Shown: positions 1-6,350, numbered from the stretch's first letter. The stretch is 7,107 nucleotides of DNA from an uncultured Acidobacteriota bacterium (GCA_946887105.1 CAMPKJ010000250.1:1-7107); one strand, 5' to 3'. Numbers and translations: made by a program. The notes: generated by a model from the sequence alone, not told the origin.

Positions 1-678
1 CCCTTCCGCCGCGCGCAGGGACGTGATGCGCAGCGTCTCCTCGCTGTTCGCCAGACTCGCCTCGGAGATCTCGACGAGCGCGGTGGCGAGTTGCGCGTCG
101 AAGTACGCGGCGGTGACATCGAGCCGCGTCTGCGCATCCACCGAGCCGACGTTCGTCTCGGCGATTTCGAGCAATGCCGAGGCAGCCCGCGTCTGCGCCC
201 GGACGCGTCCGCCGGTGTAGAACGGCCAGTTGAATGCCAGGCCGAGGTTCCATGTGTTCGGTGCGCCGAACCCGAGCTGTGAAAAGTCGACGCCGCCGAA
301 TGGACTGTCCGCCGGACAGCCGAGCCGCTCTTCGAGCAGACGCACGCGCTCCTCGAGCGGCAGCGAAGGATCGGGCATCCACGGTCCGAGACACTGCGGC
401 GGAACGGGCTCTGCTTGCGTGTCGCCGCCGACGCCTTCGAACTGACTGGCCAGCGCTCGCTGATACGAAGCCGAGCCATCCAGTTGCGGCTTGCGCTGCG
501 ATTCGGTCCGATCGACGTTCGCCTCGGCTCGATCCGAACCTGCTCGCGCCACCGCCACGCTCTCACTCGTCGCCGCAGCGATCTCGACTGCTTCCTCGAG
601 CGACAGCCGCCGGACCTCCTGAGCCCCGATCGCACCCGGAACCAGCAACAGCAACGAGAGAACAGCCAAACGACACAA
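1..678 (-). CDS. TolC/OprM-family outer-membrane efflux protein, N-terminal part (C-terminus beyond window)
   Basis: This minus-strand frame is open from the left edge for 226 codons. It encodes a trimeric outer-membrane channel of the kind that serves tripartite efflux pumps or type I secretion. A hydrophobic signal peptide (residues about 4-19, ending AIGA before QEV) precedes the usual first helix LEEAVEIAAATSESV (27-41). A second helix runs to about 66, ending QRKPQL, then a barrel strand DGSASYQRAL. The strand LGLAFNWPFYTGGRV (145-159) leads into long helices with LEIAETNVGSVDAQTRLDVTA and LANSEETLRIT, typical of the family. Residues about 87-130 form an extra Pro/Cys-containing loop between barrel strands (Cys96, Cys121). 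The start is uncertain. I chose TTG at 678 because it gives a compact signal peptide; TTG at 669 and CTG at 714 (AGGAAG upstream) are alternatives, and no in-frame ATG exists. The family call is strong; the substrate is unknown. Confidence 0.88.
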   Translation of the reverse strand, partial: MCRLAVLSLLLLVPGAIGAQEVRRLSLEEAVEIAAATSESVAVARAGSDRAEANVDRTESQRKPQLDGSASYQRALASQFEGVGGDTQAEPVPPQCLGPWMPDPSLPLEERVRLLEERLGCPADSPFGGVDFSQLGFGAPNTWNLGLAFNWPFYTGGRVRAQTRAASALLEIAETNVGSVDAQTRLDVTAAYFDAQLATALVEISEASLANSEETLRITSLRAAEG

Positions 679-752
679 GACGCCGGGCGCCGTTGCAAGA
701 CATTGGCCGTTCAGCGGCGGACTTCCTGCTGGCTTCGCTTTTCGCGCGCGCG

Positions 753-779
753 TTGACAATCGCGGTCGCGCCGTAGATC
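753..779 (+). promoter_or_regulatory. Possible promoter for the accessory/DyP unit
   Basis: A perfect TTGACA hexamer lies at 753-758. The only -10-like hexamer near the right distance is TAGATC at 774-779, which is weak and only 15 nt away. The pair faces the gene starting at 863, and no better promoter is visible in the 679-862 intergenic region. The assignment is tentative. Confidence 0.25.
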
Positions 780-804
780 CTTACATGCATCCCATTCAGC
801 TCGC

Positions 805-824
805 GACGTCCTCCTGAGGACGTC
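805..824. promoter_or_regulatory. 20-bp inverted repeat in the divergent intergenic region (operator-like or 5'-UTR hairpin)
   Basis: The arms GACGTCCTC (805-813) and GAGGACGTC (816-824) are perfect inverted copies around a central CT. The site lies 38 bp upstream of the ATG at 863 and just downstream of the possible promoter at 753-779. That position suits binding of a dimeric repressor. The two-base centre also allows a cruciform or an RNA hairpin if it is transcribed. No regulator gene is present in the window. Confidence 0.5.
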
Positions 825-848
825 ACCCACGGACCGCAGCACCTACAG

Positions 849-854
849 AAGGAG
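849..854 (+). promoter_or_regulatory. Ribosome binding site
   Basis: AAGGAG ends 8 nt before the ATG at 863, which is near-ideal spacing. It fixes the start of the small gene at 863-1372 and makes strong translation of the first gene of the unit likely. Confidence 0.8.
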
Positions 855-862
855 CTACGCAG

Positions 863-1372
863 ATGGCCAATCCTCTCTCGATGTACGTCCCCATCAAGCA
901 GGACGCGCAGTCACAGGCGATCGCGGCGCAACTCGCGCAGCAGTTCGTCCCCAACGTGCAGGTCACGCTCGACCAGTCGCAGATCGTCCATTACGCGAAG
1001 ATCGTCCTGATCCCCAATCCGAGCGGCGAGGGCACGCTCGCGCTCCTGCTCAGCACCGAGTTCGACGGCTCGATGAACTCCTACCTCAAGTTCTTCTGGG
1101 ACAACACGTCCACGCAGCAGGCGTTCGCCGGCCTGGCGGCGCTCGCGCTGGTGCCGCCGGATCCTCCGGTGACCGATCTGACCGGCTTCGAGGCCTTCGT
1201 CAACGCGACCAACCTCAGCCAGCCCGCGGACCTGTATCAGGCGTACACGAAGTCGGTGCGGCAGATCAACGCGAAGCCGGCCACGACCACCACCGACGCG
1301 ACGACGGACGTCGCGCCCGACGTCACGGCGCCGCAGCTCGGAACGACATCCGAAACCGCCGGCACGGCGTAA
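863..1372 (+). CDS. Small alpha/beta protein of unknown function, partner of the DyP peroxidase
   Basis: The product has 169 residues, with no signal peptide and no membrane segment, so it is probably cytoplasmic. Residues 5-135 look like a compact alpha/beta domain. A strand (MYVPIK) is followed by a helix (about 14-28). Then come a strand with IVHYAKIVLIP (41-51), the strand LALLLSTEFDGS (59-70) and the helix MNSYLKFFWDN (71-81). This order, and especially the HYAKIVLI and FDGSMNSYL stretches, recalls uncharacterised ferredoxin-like proteins with motifs such as HFARxV and FDGxxDxYL. I base that on pattern memory, not a search. Residues 137-169 are rich in Thr, Ala, Asp and Pro and are probably disordered. 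The ATG is set by a good Shine-Dalgarno. The stop codon lies 5 nt before the peroxidase start, so the two are almost certainly co-expressed. No heme-ligand motif is evident. A role as partner, chaperone or substrate adaptor is inferred from context only. Confidence 0.8.
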   Translation: MANPLSMYVPIKQDAQSQAIAAQLAQQFVPNVQVTLDQSQIVHYAKIVLIPNPSGEGTLALLLSTEFDGSMNSYLKFFWDNTSTQQAFAGLAALALVPPDPPVTDLTGFEAFVNATNLSQPADLYQAYTKSVRQINAKPATTTTDATTDVAPDVTAPQLGTTSETAGTA

Positions 1373-1377
1373 GCGCG

Positions 1378-2751
1378 ATGACGAGCATTCCTCCACCTCC
1401 CGCACCGTCGAACGTGCAGGGGCTGATCGTGCGCGGATACACGCATCCGTATTCGACGCACATGCTTTTCCATTTCCCGAATCGCGGTGCGGCAGCGGCG
1501 TTCATCAAGGCGCTGCTGCCGCACCTGCAGTCGGGTGAAGATTGGGGCGACGCCAAGCCGGCGATGCTGCTGAACGTCAGCCTGACCTACAACGGGATTC
1601 AGGCCGCCACGGCGCTCACGTCGAACGATCTCGTGCAGTTCCCGGTCACCTTCCGCCAGGGTCCGGAGTCCTCCGATTCGCAGCAGGCGCTGTTCGACCT
1701 CGGCGACAGTGCTCCGGCGAACTGGTGGGCGAAGAACTTCAAGACGGCCGACATCCATTGCCTCGTGCACGCGTACGCGCTCGATGCCGCATCGATGGAC
1801 GCGATCGTGACGTTTGTCGCGGAGGCGGCGCAGAACAATGGGGTCACGGAGCTGTTCGCGACCGCCGGCGCGACGCGACTGGTGCAGATCCAGTTGCCGG
1901 ACGAGAAGATCCACTTCGGCTATCGCGACGGCATCAGCGAACCGGGGCTGGCGTGGCCGGTCGACGGACAGCCGTACGACTCGAGCACGCTCAACAACTT
2001 CGTGATCGGCTATCCGGGCTCGCCATTCCAGCCCGGTCCAACCGGCAGCACCGCGGCCGCGCAGTTCGCAAAGGATGGTTGCTACAACGCGTTCCGCGTC
2101 ATCGCGCAGGACGTCGCGGGATTCGAGAAGTTCCTCGATGCCACCGCGCCGCTGGTGGTGGCGAAGCTCGGGATGACCACCGCGGATGCACGCGAATGGA
2201 TGGCCGCGAAACTGATCGGCCGCTGGCGCAACGGCTCACCGCTGGAGATCTCGCCCGACGCGCCCGACCCTGCCACGTGCGAGAGCGAAGGATTCGGGTA
2301 CGCGCTCGATCCGGACGGCATGAAGTGTCCGTTCGCGGCGCATACACGCGTCTCCAATCCGCGCGACCAGGCGCTCTTTCCTCCGGACGAGCCGGTGCCG
2401 CGCATCATCCGCCGCGGTGCGCCGTATGGCGCGACGATGGACGTCGATCCGAACGCCGATCGCGGACTGATCGGACTGTTCCTCTGCGGCGCACTGGCGG
2501 CACAGTTCGAATTGATCTACGCGTGGATGAACACGAACAACTTCAGTGAGGTCTTCAGCCCGGACTTCGACACGCAGGATGCCATGCTGGCGAACCGGCA
2601 GGTGCCCGGCGCCGATACGTCGTTCACCATCCCCACCGCAAAGGGACCCATTCAGGTGACCCTGCCGCAGTTCCTCACCACCCGCGGCACGGCGTACTGC
2701 CTGCTGCCGAGCATCGCGTCACTCCAGGGAATCGCATCGCAGGCGGTGTGA
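1378..2751 (+). CDS. DyP-type heme peroxidase (class V-like)
   Basis: Dye-decolorizing peroxidases bind heme b and use hydrogen peroxide to oxidise dyes, phenolics and other bulky substrates. The 457-residue product carries the family signatures: VQGLIVRGY near the N-terminus (13-21), GYRDG (181-185, distal Asp184), CPFAAHTRVSNPR (317-329, proximal ligand His322) and RIIRRGAPYG (342-351, distal Arg probably 345). RGLIGLFLCGALAAQFELI (362-380) follows, and a Tyr-x-Leu-Pro strand (TAYCLLPSI) is near the end. The Asp-to-His spacing of 138 is close to that of fungal DyPs. The length and the CPFAAH form fit class V (old C/D) rather than the short P class. There is no Tat or Sec signal, so it is likely cytoplasmic. 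It starts 5 nt after the stop of the upstream gene without a clear Shine-Dalgarno of its own, which suggests translational coupling. The physiological substrate cannot be read from sequence. Confidence 0.96.
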   Translation: MTSIPPPPAPSNVQGLIVRGYTHPYSTHMLFHFPNRGAAAAFIKALLPHLQSGEDWGDAKPAMLLNVSLTYNGIQAATALTSNDLVQFPVTFRQGPESSDSQQALFDLGDSAPANWWAKNFKTADIHCLVHAYALDAASMDAIVTFVAEAAQNNGVTELFATAGATRLVQIQLPDEKIHFGYRDGISEPGLAWPVDGQPYDSSTLNNFVIGYPGSPFQPGPTGSTAAAQFAKDGCYNAFRVIAQDVAGFEKFLDATAPLVVAKLGMTTADAREWMAAKLIGRWRNGSPLEISPDAPDPATCESEGFGYALDPDGMKCPFAAHTRVSNPRDQALFPPDEPVPRIIRRGAPYGATMDVDPNADRGLIGLFLCGALAAQFELIYAWMNTNNFSEVFSPDFDTQDAMLANRQVPGADTSFTIPTAKGPIQVTLPQFLTTRGTAYCLLPSIASLQGIASQAV

Positions 2752-2771
2752 GGGCCGGCCGGCCCTCACAC
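2746..2771. terminator. Perfect 26-bp palindrome between convergent genes, likely bidirectional terminator
   Basis: Each 13-bp arm reads GTGTGAGGGCCGG, and the two meet with no spacer, making a very GC-rich stem. It overlaps the peroxidase stop codon (TGA at 2749-2751) and lies 48 bp downstream of the stop of the convergent Sel1-repeat gene. Position and symmetry suit termination in both directions, but no U-run follows on either strand (only GTTTG on the plus side), so a classic intrinsic terminator is not proven. The rest of 2752-2818 shows no gene. Confidence 0.6.
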
Positions 2772-2818
2772 GATGCGTTTGATCGCAACGAGCACTTCGC
2801 AGTCGCCCGAGCCGCGCT

Positions 2819-4411
2819 TCAGTAACAGGAGCCGGTGTAGTACCAGTCCTGCTGACCGTATGTGTGCCGCTGGATCGACTGCGTCTTCTTGTTCATGCAG
2901 TCGCTCCGCTCGCGCCATTTCCGGTCGGCATCCGGATCCTTTTGCGAGTAGACGTTCCACAGACGGGCCATGTTCGCCGACACGACGCCGGCATTGTGGT
3001 CCCGCTCGAACTTGCGCGCGGCCACCGAGAATTCATGGCAGCGGGGACCGCCGAATTTGCAGTAGACCGCCACGTCGTAGGTGAACTGTTGCACACTGGA
3101 TCGATCGGGACCGTCGGCATTGATGCGGTCGATGAACGCCTGCGCCTGCGGATCGGGCTCGAGCAATCCGCGACGCTTGAGCTCCAACTCCGCGGTCGGA
3201 CTCCCCTTCCGGTGGGCTTCGAGCCACCAATACGTCGCCAGCGCCTCGTTCGGCGGCAGTCCGAATTCACCATCGTAAATGCGCGCGAGAAGCTGCATCG
3301 CCAGCGAATTGCCGGCCAGCGCCGCTTTCTCGAACCAGAAGCGCGCGCCTTGCGTGTTCCGCTCGCCGCCGATCCCCTGCAGTAAGAGCTGCCCGAGGAT
3401 CGTGGCGGCGCCGTCGCTGCCCATTTCGGCGGCGATGTGCGCCCATTCACGCGCCTTGACCAGATCCTTCGCCGTACCGTCGCCGTGCTGATAGGCGAGG
3501 AGCACCTCTCCGATCGAGAATCTGTGGCCCAACTCCGCCGCCTGCAGATAGAGCGGAAAGGCCTTCAGCTTCGCCGCCGCAAACTCCGCGTTCGTCGACG
3601 CCTTTGCGCGAGTCGCGTTCGCCTCCCGGTACAGCGCATCTCCTTCGACAGTGTCGGGCGATGCGGCGGCAAGCGCTACGAACGCCTTCTCCGCGTCGCC
3701 ATCGCCTTTCATGGCCGCGCGAAGGAACCAGAAACGCGCCGCGGTCTCGTTCTTCGCGACGCCTTTGCCGGCGCGATAGTACTCGCCGAGGTTGTACATC
3801 GCACTCGAATGACCGCCGCGCGCCGATTTCCGATACCACTCCAACGCCTGCGCGACGTCCTGCGCGATCCCATCACCGTTGGAGAGCATGTAGCCGTAGT
3901 TGAGCATCGCCTCGGCATTCCCGTCCTCGGCCAGCTTGCGATACCACTCCGCCGCTTCGGCGGGTCTGGCACTCGTGCCGATCCCGTGTCGCAACGCTTC
4001 GGCGAGATTCGCCATCGCATGAACGCTCCCCGCCTCGGCGGCCTTTCGATGCCAGACCAGCGCGTCGGCGTCGCTCTTCGCAACCCCTTTGCCGCTGCGG
4101 AAAAGATTGCCGTAGTGATTCATCGACTCCGGGTGTCCGTTCTCGGCCGCGCGGCGAAACCACTCCGCCGCTTTGCTCACGTCGGCGCCGGCGATCTTCG
4201 ACTCGAGGTGCATCAGGCCGAGCACGTGCATCGCCTCGAGATGACCCTTCGCCGCGGCCTGCTCGAAGAACTCGCGCGCCCGTTCGGGATTCCCGGCGCG
4301 CCACGTCGCCTTGCCGAGACCGAACTGCGCGTCCCCTTCCGCGGCGGCCACGGTCGTCACCGCGAGCACCGAGACCACCAGCACGACGAGGGAAAGACCC
4401 GCGCGGCTCAT
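2819..4411 (-). CDS. Secreted Sel1-repeat (SEL1-like TPR) protein
   Basis: Sel1-like repeats form alpha-solenoid scaffolds for protein-protein contacts. The 530-residue product has a Sec signal peptide: MSRAG, a hydrophobic core to about residue 22, then VAAAEGD. Sel1 units follow from about 27 to 236 with the usual pattern A-x-x-W-x-R-x-A-x-x-G-x-x-x-A-M-x-x-L-G-x-x-x-x-x-G-x-G-V-x-x-D, for example AAEWFRRAAENGHPESM and ALEWYRKSARGGHSSAM. A helical spacer (about 237-285) separates these from about three more units (286-404). The C-terminal region (about 420-530) is not Sel1-like, is aromatic-rich and has four cysteines (451, 458, 505, 529) that could form disulfides after export. The ATG lies 2 nt after the stop of the upstream TPR gene, indicating an operon and translational coupling. 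The likely location is periplasmic or extracellular. The partner is unknown. The C-terminus may be shifted in frame (see findings). Confidence 0.93.
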   Translation of the reverse strand: MSRAGLSLVVLVVSVLAVTTVAAAEGDAQFGLGKATWRAGNPERAREFFEQAAAKGHLEAMHVLGLMHLESKIAGADVSKAAEWFRRAAENGHPESMNHYGNLFRSGKGVAKSDADALVWHRKAAEAGSVHAMANLAEALRHGIGTSARPAEAAEWYRKLAEDGNAEAMLNYGYMLSNGDGIAQDVAQALEWYRKSARGGHSSAMYNLGEYYRAGKGVAKNETAARFWFLRAAMKGDGDAEKAFVALAAASPDTVEGDALYREANATRAKASTNAEFAAAKLKAFPLYLQAAELGHRFSIGEVLLAYQHGDGTAKDLVKAREWAHIAAEMGSDGAATILGQLLLQGIGGERNTQGARFWFEKAALAGNSLAMQLLARIYDGEFGLPPNEALATYWWLEAHRKGSPTAELELKRRGLLEPDPQAQAFIDRINADGPDRSSVQQFTYDVAVYCKFGGPRCHEFSVAARKFERDHNAGVVSANMARLWNVYSQKDPDADRKWRERSDCMNKKTQSIQRHTYGQQDWYYTGSCY

Positions 4412-4413
4412 GC

Positions 4414-5031
4414 TTACTTCGCCCCCATGCCCAGATCGCTGAGCATCGCCGCGGCTTCCTTGTTGCCGGGATCGAGCTTCAAAACCTGCCGGAAGTCCGC
4501 GGCCGCCTTCTCCGCATCACCGGCATCGAGATGCATCTTCGCGCGATACGTGTAGAGCATGGCCATCTTCGGAGCGAGTCGAATGGCAGCGTCCATGTCC
4601 GCCAGGGCATGCGCGTGATCGTTCGCACCGAAATGAATGACCGCGCGATTGACGAATGGCTCGAGGTCTTTCGGATCGAGACGGATGGCCTCCGTGAAAT
4701 CCGCAATGGCCCGTTCCGCGTCGCCCTTGCCGACATAGCTGGCGCCGCGACTGGAAAACAGCACCGCGTATCGCGGATCGAGCTCGATGCCCCTGGTCAG
4801 CTCGGCGATGGCCGTGTCGAAGTCGCCGGATCGGTGATAGAGCTTCCCGCGGACCGCATACGCAAGCGCCCGCATCTTCGCGTCCAACTGCTCGTTGGCG
4901 ATGATGTCGGCACAAGCCACCAGCGCCACCGCCGGCTCCTTCGTGCTGTGGCAATCGCTCTGGTTGCTCGCCCGCGCCGCCGCGGTCACGAGTGTGATGG
5001 CGGCAAACGCCACCAGGATCGTTTTGTTCAT
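4414..5031 (-). CDS. Secreted TPR-repeat protein
   Basis: The product has 205 residues from the ATG at 5031. I prefer this start to the upstream in-frame ATGs (5100 and 5055) because it has GGGAGAG 4 nt before it and begins directly with a signal peptide (MNKTILVAFAAITLV, ending AARAS). A short Cys-containing segment (Cys27, Cys40) precedes four tandem 34-residue tetratricopeptide repeats at 57-90, 91-124, 125-158 and 159-192. Each has the G/A-Y-F-A-P pattern, for example YHRSGDFDTAIAELTRGIELDP and GKGDAERAIADFTEAIRLDP. The protein ends soon after the last repeat, so it is essentially a bare TPR scaffold in the periplasm or outside the cell. It is the first gene of a two-gene unit with the Sel1-repeat protein, whose ATG follows 2 nt after this stop. 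The function beyond protein binding is unknown. Confidence 0.92.
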   Translation of the reverse strand: MNKTILVAFAAITLVTAAARASNQSDCHSTKEPAVALVACADIIANEQLDAKMRALAYAVRGKLYHRSGDFDTAIAELTRGIELDPRYAVLFSSRGASYVGKGDAERAIADFTEAIRLDPKDLEPFVNRAVIHFGANDHAHALADMDAAIRLAPKMAMLYTYRAKMHLDAGDAEKAAADFRQVLKLDPGNKEAAAMLSDLGMGAK

Positions 5032-5034
5032 CAG

Positions 5035-5067
5035 TCTCTCCCGAACGCGAATCATCGCTGAGAGAGA
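5035..5067 (-). promoter_or_regulatory. Possible hairpin sequestering the TPR gene's ribosome binding site
   Basis: On the transcript of the minus strand, UCUCUCUC (5067-5060) can pair over 8 bp, with one G-U pair, with GGGAGAGA (5042-5035), which contains the Shine-Dalgarno of the gene starting at 5031. The loop holds a smaller GCGA/UCGC stem. It could tune translation of the TPR/Sel1 unit, provided transcription starts upstream of 5067. Confidence 0.3.
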
Positions 5068-5121
5068 TCGCGCAAAGCGACGGCGAAATCCATCACACAC
5101 CTCGGCTGGCAGTCTGGCGTT

Positions 5122-6255
5122 TCATCGGGTGACGACGAAGTGTTCGGCGGCGTAATTTCCCGAACAAACCAGCGGCGCGGAAAAGGAACCCTCGATTCTG
5201 TCATTCGTCGCCGACGTCACCGACTCGGCGAGACAGTCGTAGTAGCAACCTCCATTACTGCGCATCGCCAAGGTCACGGTCGAGCCGTTCACCGTGCCCG
5301 TCACAATGAATTTGAGCTCGGGATAGGGAAATGGGAGAGCGGCAGTCCCATGGCCCGAGAGGCTGCTTCCTGTCTGGGTCAGCACCAGGGTCATCGCGCC
5401 ATGGGAGTCCGTGCCAGTGAACGTCCCCGTCAGATTGAGGCCCGGCGGGGTCGTTGTGGGCGGGAGAGGATCTGTGTCGACGGCGGCAGGAACGTACGTC
5501 TGATCCGTCGATCCATTGTCTACGACCGACGCGTACGCGACGATCGGGCGATCCGAAGTGAATGACACCCACGCTTCCGACAGGTCCGCGCTGCCGGGAA
5601 TCGACGTGCCAAAGGTTCTGATGTCGCCGGGCGCAATGACGGCATACGGCGGCATTGCGATTGTTTTGCTCGTACCGGCCAGCGCGTTGTTCCGGTCGTA
5701 GACGCGCCAAACCACGTTCGCCGTCGCATTGCTGGGATTCTGGGCGCCGATGTTCGTGCGGCTCGCTGCCGCCGCGCCACTCGGTGCGTTGAGCTGGAGA
5801 AGCACGCCGTTCCTTACCGCGCTCCCGGAATCCACTCCATTGACAAATTGGCCCAGTGTGCATGGATTGACCGCGGCACCGCATCCACTGGACGTGGTCG
5901 CGTAGATCCGTTCCGTAACGACGAATTCGTCCGCCGATACGAAGCGAATGCCACCGAGCCCGCTCTTGTGAAACAGCGATGACACGACGTCGTCATACAC
6001 CGCCATCTGACGCTTCGGCACGGTGATGGTGGTCCCCTGCACCGCGGCGTTATTCACGTTTCCCGTCGGAAGGTAGAACGCCTGAATCTGGATGGATTTT
6101 GTTTGGGAAGGATTGAAGATGCGGACGTCGCTTCGAAAGACACCGACGCTTCCAGCGACGGCGACGAAGACTTCCTTGGCGAACGATTGTGTCGAGACGA
6201 GAGCCAGTACACCGAATAGAGCCAGCCGGATCATCGAACTGCGGTACGTCGCCAT
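5122..6255 (-). CDS. Secreted two-module beta-sandwich protein with C-terminal beta-barrel-like domain
   Basis: The product has 377 residues from the ATG at 6255, chosen for its strong Shine-Dalgarno (GGGAGGG at 6269-6263, 7 nt away) and its immediate signal peptide (MIRLALFGVLALVSTQSFA, cut near residue 26). Two related modules follow. Module 1 (about 28-120) has RSDVRIFNPSQTKSI, a TITVPKRQMAVYDDVV strand and FVSADEFVVTERIYA. Module 2 (about 148-258) repeats this layout with RTNIGAQNPSNATAN, KTIAMPPYAVIAPGDI and FTSDRPIVAYASVVDNGSTD. A Pro/Thr linker (about 262-272) leads to a strand-rich domain (273-377) with LTGTFTGTDSHGAMTLVLTQ and FIVTGTVNGSTVTLAMR, like small lipocalin-type barrels. Cys125/Cys132 and Cys337/Cys341/Cys364 may form disulfides. 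I associate the module pair with uncharacterised secreted proteins of Acidobacteriota, from memory. No catalytic motif is visible; a surface or adhesion role is only a guess. Confidence 0.88.
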   Translation of the reverse strand: MATYRSSMIRLALFGVLALVSTQSFAKEVFVAVAGSVGVFRSDVRIFNPSQTKSIQIQAFYLPTGNVNNAAVQGTTITVPKRQMAVYDDVVSSLFHKSGLGGIRFVSADEFVVTERIYATTSSGCGAAVNPCTLGQFVNGVDSGSAVRNGVLLQLNAPSGAAAASRTNIGAQNPSNATANVVWRVYDRNNALAGTSKTIAMPPYAVIAPGDIRTFGTSIPGSADLSEAWVSFTSDRPIVAYASVVDNGSTDQTYVPAAVDTDPLPPTTTPPGLNLTGTFTGTDSHGAMTLVLTQTGSSLSGHGTAALPFPYPELKFIVTGTVNGSTVTLAMRSNGGCYYDCLAESVTSATNDRIEGSFSAPLVCSGNYAAEHFVVTR

Positions 6256-6262
6256 ACAGAGT

Positions 6263-6269
6263 CCCTCCC
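6263..6269 (-). promoter_or_regulatory. Ribosome binding site deciding the start at 6255
   Basis: GGGAGGG on the minus strand ends 7 nt before the ATG at 6255. It selects this ATG over the upstream in-frame ATG at 6351 and the downstream one at 6234. Confidence 0.75.
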
Positions 6270-6341
6270 GCTCGAACGCAATGAGCGTTTGTCGGAGATC
6301 GATTTGTTCGGGATGGAGCTGCCTACCTCTGTCTCTCCGGC

Positions 6342-6350
6342 AGCATAGCA
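6342..6350 (-). promoter_or_regulatory. Possible extended -10 promoter for the beta-sandwich gene
   Basis: Minus-strand TGCTATGCT has the extended -10 form (TG, one base, then TATGCT). It lies about 87 nt upstream of the ATG at 6255, in the gap after the reductase gene. The -35 region is poor (TTGCGA 15 nt upstream), as often seen with extended -10 sites. It would give a 5' leader of about 80 nt in which AACGC and GCGTT can form a small hairpin. Confidence 0.35.

Noticed and set aside
563..826. 87-codon minus-strand frame with a lipoprotein-like start (ATG at 703 internal)
   Set aside because: It overlaps the TolC signal-peptide region in another frame, ends in Gly/Arg-rich sequence and has no recognisable domain.
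911..1914. Long minus-strand open frames opposite the accessory and peroxidase genes (up to 225 codons)
   Set aside because: They are Arg-rich, lack family features, and mirror high-GC codon use of the real plus-strand genes.
1542..2549. 335-codon plus-strand frame inside the peroxidase gene
   Set aside because: It is a +2 shadow rich in Arg and Gly, while the overlapping frame carries every DyP signature.
2700..2751. Encapsulin-targeting-like tail on the DyP peroxidase (SIASLQGIASQAV)
   Set aside because: It only loosely resembles SLxIGSL-type cargo peptides, sits within the normal last strand/helix of the DyP fold with no flexible linker, and no encapsulin gene is present.
3437..4555. 372-codon plus-strand frame opposite the Sel1 gene
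   Set aside because: The minus strand encodes clear Sel1 repeats with a signal peptide; the plus frame is a low-complexity Arg/Leu antisense shadow.
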